39,728 nucleotides of DNA from Pelagibius sp. GTDB lineage: Bacteria; Pseudomonadota; Alphaproteobacteria; Kiloniellales; Kiloniellaceae. A program made the translations under genes and the position numbers. The notes under the pieces are model-generated. The model had not been told where the DNA came from, made no database searches, and saw nothing but the letters and a program-made list of their open reading frames with translations. Below are positions 1 to 5,379 of the stretch, in pieces. The stretch covers positions 1 to 39,728 of the forward strand of contig NZ_JANQOI010000047.1 in NCBI RefSeq assembly GCF_028289705.1, in the 5' to 3' direction. Numbering within the stretch: the stretch's first letter is position 1; every line of letters starts with the position of its first letter.

Positions 1-553
1 GGCCCAGCAGCATGCCGCCGCCACCGGGCTTGGCGCCTTGGCCCACCACCACCTCGATGGCATCGGCCTTGCGCAGGTCGTCCGGATTCATGCCATAGCG
101 CGACGGCAGGTATTGATAGACAAGGTATTTCGAAGAAAGCCGTTCCTCCGGCGTCATGCCGCCGTCGCCGGTGGTGGTGGAGGTATTCATGGCGCTGGCG
201 CCGCGGCCGAGCGCTTCCTTGGCGTTGGCCGAGAGGGCGCCGAAGCTCATGCCGGCGATGGTCACCGGCGTATCGAGGTGCAGCGGCGTCTTGGCATGGC
301 GGGTGCCCAGCCAGACGTCTGTGCCGCAGCGTTCGCGGTAGCCCTCCAGGGGATAGCGGGAGACGGAGGCGCCGAGAAATAGCAGGTCGTCGAAATGCGG
401 CACCGGGCGCTTGGCCCCGAAGCCGCGGATTGCGTAGATCCCGGTGGCCGCGGCTTTCTGAATGTCGTGGATGACCGCCCGGTCGAACAGAGCCGACTCG
501 CGTAAGTGGGCGGGCGCCGCCACCCCGGTCTCGCTCTCAGTAGGCGCCGGCAT
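1..553 (-). CDS. glxD: FMN-binding glutamate-synthase-like subunit (GlxD / MgsC), N-terminal part, cut by window edge
   Basis: About 184 N-terminal residues are visible; the gene runs off the left edge. The translation is typical of the large subunit of the split glutamate synthase family (GlxD, or MgsC of N-methylglutamate synthase): an FDRA..IQKAA.TGIY.IRG start, then IAGMSFGALSANAKEALGRG, TSTTTGDGGMTPEER, LPSRYGMNPDDLRKADAIE and GQGAKPGGGGMLLG. These are the FMN/2-oxoglutarate-side motifs of the GltS FMN domain. In the family this subunit takes ammonia from the amidotransferase subunit, or methylamine, and adds it to 2-oxoglutarate or glutamate. I chose the ATG at 551-553: it starts MPAPTESETG, has a GAGGTGG ribosome site 5 nt upstream, and overlaps the end of glxC by 17 nt, so translation is probably coupled. 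Sequence alone does not separate GlxD (glutamate-synthase-like) from MgsC. The Fe-S and C-terminal parts lie outside the window. Confidence 0.9.
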   Translation of the reverse strand, partial: MPAPTESETGVAAPAHLRESALFDRAVIHDIQKAAATGIYAIRGFGAKRPVPHFDDLLFLGASVSRYPLEGYRERCGTDVWLGTRHAKTPLHLDTPVTIAGMSFGALSANAKEALGRGASAMNTSTTTGDGGMTPEERLSSKYLVYQYLPSRYGMNPDDLRKADAIEVVVGQGAKPGGGGMLLG

Positions 554-1274
554 TGTCCACCTCGAAGTGATAGAGCCGCCGGGCCGAGCCGTAGCGGCGG
601 AAGGACACCGGGTCGACATCGCCGAAGCCGGCGCGCGCAAGCAGCACCGCCACCTCGGCCAGGTGTTCGTCCCGCATCTCCTTTTCGACGCAGTCGGCCC
701 CCAGGCTTTTCACGGTGCCGGCGACGTAGAGCCGGGCCTCGTAGATCGAATCCCCAAGGGCATCGCCGGCATCGCCGCAAACCAGCAGACGGCCGCTCTG
801 GGCCATGAAGGCGCTCATGTGGCCGACGCTGCCGCCAACCACAATGTCGGCGCCCTTCAACGAGATCGCGCAGCGCGCCGCGGCGTTACCGTCGATCACC
901 AGGGTGCCGCCATGGGCCGAGGCACCGGCCGACTGGCTGGCATTGCCGTGGACGGTGACCTGGCCCGACATCATGTTCTCGGCGACCCCGGTGCCGGCAT
1001 TGCCCATCACGGCAATCTGCGCGGCCTTGTTCATGCCGGCGCAGTAGTAGCCGACGTGTCCTTCCACCGTGACCGCCAAGGGCGCATTCAGGCCCACGGC
1101 GACGGCATGGGCGCCGTTCGGATTGACCACCCGGAAGGCGCCGTCGTCGGTTCCGTGCAGCAGACTGTTGAGCGCACGGACCCCGCCCTCGGCAAGGTCG
1201 ACCAAGGTCGCATCGGCCTGTTCGGTTGTGTTTTGACCGGGTATAGCCCGATTGGGCGTAGGCGCGACCGTCAT
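537..1274 (-). CDS. glxC: GXGXG-domain glutamate-synthase-like subunit (GlxC / MgsB)
   Basis: 245 residues, equivalent to the C-terminal GXGXG domain of glutamate synthase (GltB) as a separate protein. From about residue 60 to 200 it shows the repeating right-handed beta-helix pattern: VEGHVGYYCAGMNKA, VMGNAGTGVAENMMSG, VHGNASQSAGASAHGG, VIDGNAAARCAISLKGADIVVGGSVGHMSAF. In the three-subunit enzymes this part is structural and helps form the ammonia channel between the amidotransferase and the FMN subunit. The gene starts inside the stop codon of glxB (4-bp overlap) and overlaps glxD by 17 nt, so the three subunits are translationally coupled. GlxC and MgsB are homologous and I cannot separate them by reading. 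Confidence 0.9.
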   Translation of the reverse strand: MTVAPTPNRAIPGQNTTEQADATLVDLAEGGVRALNSLLHGTDDGAFRVVNPNGAHAVAVGLNAPLAVTVEGHVGYYCAGMNKAAQIAVMGNAGTGVAENMMSGQVTVHGNASQSAGASAHGGTLVIDGNAAARCAISLKGADIVVGGSVGHMSAFMAQSGRLLVCGDAGDALGDSIYEARLYVAGTVKSLGADCVEKEMRDEHLAEVAVLLARAGFGDVDPVSFRRYGSARRLYHFEVDNAGAY

Positions 1275-2191
1275 GCGGCCTGCCGTCTGCCGTCATGCGG
1301 GCTGTGGCTCCAGGCATGGACCACCCCGGGTTCCGGCTCCCAGATCCTGGCGCTCTCCACGCCCGGCAGCGCGGCGATGGCCCGGAATTCGGAGGCCATG
1401 GCGACCCATTGATCGGTTTCCGCCAGCACCGCCGGTTTACAGGCGATGGGATCGCGCAGGATCGCCAGACCGTCCGCCGTCGCCACCGCGAAGGTGTAGA
1501 AGCCGTCGAGCTCCTTCAGCCCGGCCTCCAGCGCCTCCGCCAGCGAGGCCCCTTCGGACAGTCGCGCGCTGACGAAGGCAGCGGCGACCTCGCTGTCGTT
1601 TGCCGTCTCGAAGCGGATCCCGTTGACGATCAGGCCGCGCCGCAGGCGGTTGTGGTTGGAGAGGGAGCCGTTGTGCACCAGGCACTGATCGGGGGCCGTC
1701 GCGAAGGGATGGGAGCCCTCGGTGACCACCGCCGATTCGGTGGCCATGCGGGTATGGGCCAGCGCATGACTGCCGGTCATTTCCGCAAGGCCGAAGCGGG
1801 CCGCCACCGCGTCGGGATCGCCCCTGCCCTTGAAGATCTGCATCCGCTTGCCGTAGCTGAGGACCACCAGACCCGGATGATGGAGGGCCAGCCAGTCGCG
1901 CGCCGGACCGGCCGCGCCGTCGATCTGGAAAACACCGTGATCGCCGACCGGCCGGCAGCCTACCGCCGTGCCGATCGCCGCGCCCATCTGCGCGGCGATC
2001 TCCGGCCAGGCCGCCTCGCCGGAACGGTCCAGCACCACGAGGGTCTCGCCATTGCGCGCCGGCCCATAGACCGCAAAGCCGGCGCTGTCCGGCCCGCGCT
2101 CGCGCATCTCGTGCAGCATCGCCGCGGTCAGACGCCCCAGCCGGCTCTCAAGGGCCGGGTCTTTCAGAAACAAGCCGACGATACCGCACAT
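1271..2191 (-). CDS. glxB: Class II glutamine amidotransferase subunit (GlxB / MgsA)
   Basis: 306 residues from the ATG at 2191. This start puts Cys at position 2 (MCGIVGLF), the N-terminal nucleophile of class II (Ntn) glutamine amidotransferases, so in-frame codons upstream can be ignored. Other family motifs are MRERGPDSAGFA, AHTRMATES, SHPFATAPDQCLVHNGSLSNHN and ETANDSEVAAAF (glutamine-binding and oxyanion-hole regions). The protein should release ammonia from glutamine for the GlxC/GlxD (MgsB/MgsC) subunits. It is the first gene of the glxBCD (mgsABC) set. It lies about 330 bp beyond the XRE-cupin regulator gene on the same strand, with a perfect inverted repeat and a long interspersed repeat in the gap. 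In methylamine users the same three subunits form N-methylglutamate synthase; in rhizobia they are called GlxBCD and lie near sox genes. Confidence 0.92.
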   Translation of the reverse strand: MCGIVGLFLKDPALESRLGRLTAAMLHEMRERGPDSAGFAVYGPARNGETLVVLDRSGEAAWPEIAAQMGAAIGTAVGCRPVGDHGVFQIDGAAGPARDWLALHHPGLVVLSYGKRMQIFKGRGDPDAVAARFGLAEMTGSHALAHTRMATESAVVTEGSHPFATAPDQCLVHNGSLSNHNRLRRGLIVNGIRFETANDSEVAAAFVSARLSEGASLAEALEAGLKELDGFYTFAVATADGLAILRDPIACKPAVLAETDQWVAMASEFRAIAALPGVESARIWEPEPGVVHAWSHSPHDGRRQAA

Positions 2192-2276
2192 GCCGCCCAA
2201 GGCCCTTTCGCGCAACGTAATTCAGCAGACCGAGAGTCTAGGGCAGGCGGTCCAGTGGATCAATAGCAAGAATATT

Positions 2277-2295
2277 TGTTTCCTAGCAGGAAACA
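2277..2295. promoter_or_regulatory. Perfect 8-bp inverted repeat, candidate operator for glxBCD
   Basis: TGTTTCCTAGCAGGAAACA has two perfect 8-bp arms around a 3-nt centre, in an A/T-rich patch 86 bp upstream of the glxB start. Its size and symmetry fit a dimeric repressor site. The nearest candidate protein is the XRE-cupin regulator encoded just upstream. A related TTTCC-CGGC-GGAAA symmetry occurs at 9877-9890, upstream of soxB. Binding is inferred. Confidence 0.5.
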
Positions 2296-2365
2296 CAAAG
2301 ATCTCAGAGCTTGACCCGAAACGAGGCGCTGTCCGTCAAGGGGCTCCCGCGCTTCGGCCTCGTAG

Positions 2366-2515
2366 ACCGTCATTGCCGGACTTGTTCCGGCAATCCATCG
2401 AGGTTCGGGTCTCGCTCTTTCCATGGACCCTCGGGACAAGCCCGAGGGTGACCATATGGGGAGGGATGGCGCTGGCAAATCATTGAAATCAAATCACTCA
2501 TTTCCGATCATACTC
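2366..2515 (+). repeat. Long interspersed repeat, copy A (two hairpins)
   Basis: The core has two 9-bp-stem hairpins: ATTGCCGGA-CTTGT-TCCGGCAAT at 2372-2394 and ACCCTCGGG-ACAAG-CCCGAGGGT at 2427-2449. Copies occur at 11889-11977 (reverse orientation) and 37736-37890 (same orientation), always with 55 bp between the starts of the two hairpins. Similarity to the 37.7 kb copy continues about 70 bp past the second hairpin. Together with the palindrome at 2277 this accounts for the 324-bp gap between glxB and the XRE-cupin gene; no gene is seen in it. The hairpins lack clear T-runs, so they are not obvious intrinsic terminators. Confidence 0.85.
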
Positions 2516-3226
2516 TCAGGTCTTCGGATAGATGATCACCGAGAGAAACTGGATCGGAAAGCGGATCAGGTCTTCCGGGCCGTGGGGGGCGGCGGGATCG
2601 AACAGCAGGGAATCGCCGGGCCGCAGCTCCCAGACCTTGTCGCCATGGCGGTAGCCGACGCGGCCCTTCAGCATGTAGATGAACTCCAGGCCGTCGTGCT
2701 GGAAGGTCGGAAAGGTGTCCGAGCTGTCGGTCAGGGTGATCAGATAGGGCTCGACGCTCACCGGCGCCGAAGGTGCATGGCCGAGAAGCTGATACTGGTG
2801 CCCGGCCCGGGTGCCGCGGCGCTCGATCTTCAAGCCTCGGCCGGAGCGCACGAAGGAAACGTCGCGCTTCTCTTCGAAGCCGGCGAAGAGCGCGGTCACC
2901 GGCACGCTCAAGGCGCCGGCCAGCGCCTGCAGGGTGGACAGCGACGGCGATGTCCCACCGTTCTCGATCTTCGAGAGCATGCCCGCCGAGAGCCCGGCTT
3001 GGCGGGCCAGTTCGTGAATGGTCATGCCGAGCTTCTTGCGCAGGTCGTTCACCTGGCGGCCGATGGCCCCTTCCAGGGAGTTGGCCTGCGACTGGCTGAC
3101 GCGATGGGGGTCTTGCGACAGCGGCGCGGCAGGGCCCGCCGCTTTTCTCGCTCCTTGCTTCTCCACCCTGGTCTTCCCCGCACTGCGTCTGATTCGGTCG
3201 GCATTGTCACACCTTCCCCCGGCCAT
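2516..3226 (-). CDS. XRE-family regulator with C-terminal cupin domain
   Basis: Up to 236 residues. Residues about 55-110 form a Cro/C1-type helix-turn-helix (LGMTIHELARQAGLSAGMLSKIENG, then TSPSLSTLQALAGAL). Residues about 150-235 form a cupin sensor domain (HDGLEFIYMLKGRVGYRHGDKVWELRPGDSLLFDPAAPHGPE). This is the layout of PuuR-like regulators, which sense small amine or acid ligands through the cupin. It sits between glxBCD (same strand) and the divergent Rieske gene, so it could control both. The start is uncertain: ATG at 3226 is reported, but GTG at 3166 (216 aa, VEKQG...) is equally possible because the first ~50 residues are low-complexity and outside the conserved domain. The ligand is unknown; an N-methylated amine or the Rieske substrate is an inference from context. 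Confidence 0.88.
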   Translation of the reverse strand: MAGGRCDNADRIRRSAGKTRVEKQGARKAAGPAAPLSQDPHRVSQSQANSLEGAIGRQVNDLRKKLGMTIHELARQAGLSAGMLSKIENGGTSPSLSTLQALAGALSVPVTALFAGFEEKRDVSFVRSGRGLKIERRGTRAGHQYQLLGHAPSAPVSVEPYLITLTDSSDTFPTFQHDGLEFIYMLKGRVGYRHGDKVWELRPGDSLLFDPAAPHGPEDLIRFPIQFLSVIIYPKT

Positions 3227-3396
3227 CGCCAGAGATCCCGCCGAACACCCGGTCGACTCATTAGTTATATTTATAATTCTAATTATCGCTTTGGAATTGA
3301 TTGTCCGGGCCGATGAAGGCAGGGTTCGCCGAGGTTGGGCAGGCGGCGCCTGGCGGCTTCAGGCATCTTCACAGAGAACAAAAACAGGCGGGATCG
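3227..3396. promoter_or_regulatory. Divergent promoter region between the XRE-cupin and Rieske genes
   Basis: The 170-bp gap contains a sharply A/T-rich block (about 3258-3300) in otherwise G/C-rich DNA. A TATAAT hexamer at 3272-3277 could be a -10 box for the Rieske gene. AATTC (3275-3279) and GAATT (3294-3298) form a weak inverted repeat. No clear -35 box was found. Confidence 0.4.
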
Positions 3397-4446
3397 ATGG
3401 AGGGATTCTTACGCAACGCGTGGTACGTGGCGGGATGGAGCCACGAGGTCGGCCACGCCTTGAAAGCGGTCAGAATCCTCGGCGACGAGATCGTCCTCTA
3501 CCGGACGGAGGACGGCCGGCCCGTCGCGCTGGAGGACGCCTGTCCCCACCGCAAGCTGCCGCTCTCCGCCGGACGGCTGATCGGCGACACCGTGGAATGC
3601 GGCTATCACGGCCTCACCTTCGACTGCAGCGGCGCCTGCGTGCGCGCGCCGACCCAGGAGGCCATGATCCCGCCGCGCGCCCTGGTGCACAGCTACCCCG
3701 TCGCCGACCGCTGGGACCTGCTGTGGATCTGGATGGGCGATCCGGCGCTGGCGGACGAAAACGAGATCTACGAGATCGAGAACTTCGACAATCCCGCCTG
3801 GGGCAAGACCGACGGCGGGGCCATGGACATCGCCTGCAACTATCTCTACATCGTCGACAACCTCCTGGACCCCTCCCACGTCGCCTGGGTCCACATGACC
3901 TCCTTCGCCGGCGCCGGCACCGAAGGGACGCCGCTGCAGATCGACGCCTTCGACGACGGCGTGCTGGTCTGGCGCTGGATCGAGGACCGCCCGGTCCCGC
4001 CCTACTATGCCGACCTGACGAAGTTCGAGGGGAACTGCGACCGCAAGCAGCACTACGAGTGCCGCTTTCCGGCCATCGCCATCAACAGGTCGATCTTCGC
4101 GCCGGCGGGCACCGGCGGGCCCGACAGGCCGCTGCACGAGAAGACCTTCGTCAACATCTCCTACAACTTCATGACGCCCATCGACGCGGAGAACACCCGC
4201 TACTACTGGTTCCAGCACCGCAACAGCGACCCGGACGACAAGGCGATCTCCGCCTACATGCTGGCCGGCGCGGAGATGGCCTTCAAGGAAGACCGCGACG
4301 TGCTGGAGAAGGTGCAAAGGGGCATGGCCAATCCCAGGACCCCGGCCATCAACCTGGGCCTCGACGCCGGCGCCATGCGCTTCCGGCGGATGCTCGACCG
4401 GCGCATCGAAGCCGAGCAGCAGAAAACCGAAACGGCGGCGGAGTAG
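3397..4446 (+). CDS. VanA-like Rieske non-heme iron oxygenase (alpha subunit)
   Basis: 349 residues from the ATG at 3397 (start MEGFLRNAWYVAGW, typical of VanA-type oxygenases; GGCGGG upstream). The Rieske [2Fe-2S] ligands are C49-x-H51 and C68-x2-H71. The mononuclear iron site has D154-x3-D158-x2-H161-x4-H166. Length and layout match the vanillate O-demethylase / N-demethylase (NdmA-like) group, which removes methyl groups as formaldehyde, rather than the larger ring dioxygenases or glycine betaine oxygenases. No VanB/NdmD-type reductase gene is adjacent, so electrons must come from elsewhere, perhaps the ferredoxin system at 30.4-32.0 kb. It is tail-to-tail with ridA (3-bp gap) and divergent from the XRE-cupin regulator. 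Between N-methylglutamate/sarcosine-type genes, an N-demethylating or ring-opening role is plausible, but the substrate is not known. Confidence 0.88.
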   Translation: MEGFLRNAWYVAGWSHEVGHALKAVRILGDEIVLYRTEDGRPVALEDACPHRKLPLSAGRLIGDTVECGYHGLTFDCSGACVRAPTQEAMIPPRALVHSYPVADRWDLLWIWMGDPALADENEIYEIENFDNPAWGKTDGGAMDIACNYLYIVDNLLDPSHVAWVHMTSFAGAGTEGTPLQIDAFDDGVLVWRWIEDRPVPPYYADLTKFEGNCDRKQHYECRFPAIAINRSIFAPAGTGGPDRPLHEKTFVNISYNFMTPIDAENTRYYWFQHRNSDPDDKAISAYMLAGAEMAFKEDRDVLEKVQRGMANPRTPAINLGLDAGAMRFRRMLDRRIEAEQQKTETAAE

Positions 4447-4449
4447 GGT

Positions 4450-4842
4450 TTAGTCGATGACGCCCATGGCGTCGATCTCCACCAGGAAGGCGGGATCGGC
4501 GAGGCCCTGGACGACGACGCCGGTGCTGCAGTGGTGCACGCCTTCGAACCACTCGTTGATCGCCGCATAGACGGCGGGGCGGTAGGCGATGTCGGTCACA
4601 TAGACCGTCAGCTTGCAGATGTCCTTCAGGGTGCCGCCGGCCTCCTCCACAAACTGCTTGATGTTGCGGCAGGCCTGGTGGGCCTGCTGGCCGGGATCGC
4701 CAGGGCCGATGAGTTGGCCGTCGAGATCGACGCCGACCTGCCCCTGCAGGAAGAGGAAATCCCCGCTGGCCCGGATCGCCTTGGAGTAGGTCGCCCTGGC
4801 GTGATAGCGGGTCTCGTACGTGTGGATGTGCTGCTTGGGCAT
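4450..4842 (-). CDS. RidA-family imine/enamine deaminase
   Basis: 130 residues of the RidA/YjgF/UK114 family, which hydrolyses reactive imines and enamines released by PLP or flavin enzymes. Seen: YSKAIRASGDFLFLQGQVGVDLDGQLIGPGDPGQQAHQACRNIKQFVEEAGGTLKDICKLTVYVTD near the N-terminus, and a final HHCSTGVVVQGLADPAFLVEIDAMGVI that matches the conserved end strand. The conserved Arg before the end (as in P.R..V) is replaced here by HHCST, so it may belong to a RidA subfamily without standard deaminase residues. It follows soxG by 35 bp on the same strand and is the last gene of the sox operon. Flavin amine oxidation makes imines, so the pairing makes sense. Confidence 0.85.
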   Translation of the reverse strand: MPKQHIHTYETRYHARATYSKAIRASGDFLFLQGQVGVDLDGQLIGPGDPGQQAHQACRNIKQFVEEAGGTLKDICKLTVYVTDIAYRPAVYAAINEWFEGVHHCSTGVVVQGLADPAFLVEIDAMGVID

Positions 4843-4877
4843 GGCCGTGCTCCCTGCTCCCCCGTTGATGCGACGCC

Positions 4878-5378
4878 TCAGAATGCCACGACGCGGTTCA
4901 GATAGTCCTCGGTCATATCGCCGAGACTGCGGTCCACGGCAAGCTCGAAGCCGTCGCCGCGCCGGACAACTAGTGCCTTCAGCCCGAAGGCCTCGGTGAA
5001 GGCCGAACCCTTGGCCGGAAAGACCGAGGCGTGCAGATCCAGAGGCGAGGCCACGGCCATCACCTCCGCCGCCTCGGCGCCCGAGATCTCGAAGAAGGCA
5101 TATGCGTCGGAGACCAGGACGAGGCTGATCTCCGGCGGCAGCGGATCTTTGTGCAATCCGGCCAGGAGGGCGTCTTCCTCGGCGATGGGCGCGCGCAGCA
5201 GCCAGTGCTCCGGGCCCAGCCAGTAGACCGCGCGATCGCCCGCCTCGGCAGCGGTGTTGGGCGCATCGGGCAGCGCAAGGTCAAGGCCGGCGAGCAAGGC
5301 CGCGATCTGCCTTGCCTCCCCCCTCATGTCGACCAGGGCCGAAAGGTCCTGGCGACGGATGGTCACCGCGTAGCTCAT
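4878..5378 (-). CDS. soxG: Sarcosine oxidase gamma subunit / N-methylglutamate dehydrogenase subunit D-like
   Basis: 166 residues. SoxG/MgdD proteins are short, GcvT-related and poorly conserved. Recognisable here are YWLGPEHWLLRAP, LVLVSDAYAFFEISGAEAAEVMAVASPLDLH and a final DRSLGDMTEDYLNRVVAF. The start follows the soxA stop after a single base (TGA-G-ATG), the usual coupling in soxBDAG operons. It is needed structurally in the hetero-tetrameric oxidase. Identification rests partly on position after soxA. Confidence 0.88.
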   Translation of the reverse strand: MSYAVTIRRQDLSALVDMRGEARQIAALLAGLDLALPDAPNTAAEAGDRAVYWLGPEHWLLRAPIAEEDALLAGLHKDPLPPEISLVLVSDAYAFFEISGAEAAEVMAVASPLDLHASVFPAKGSAFTEAFGLKALVVRRGDGFELAVDRSLGDMTEDYLNRVVAF

Positions 5379-5379
5379 C

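Noticed and set aside
3397-4446. Glycine betaine or stachydrine demethylase (GbcA/Stc2)
   Set aside because: The protein is shorter and its start and Rieske region follow the VanA type; no GbcB reductase gene is adjacent.
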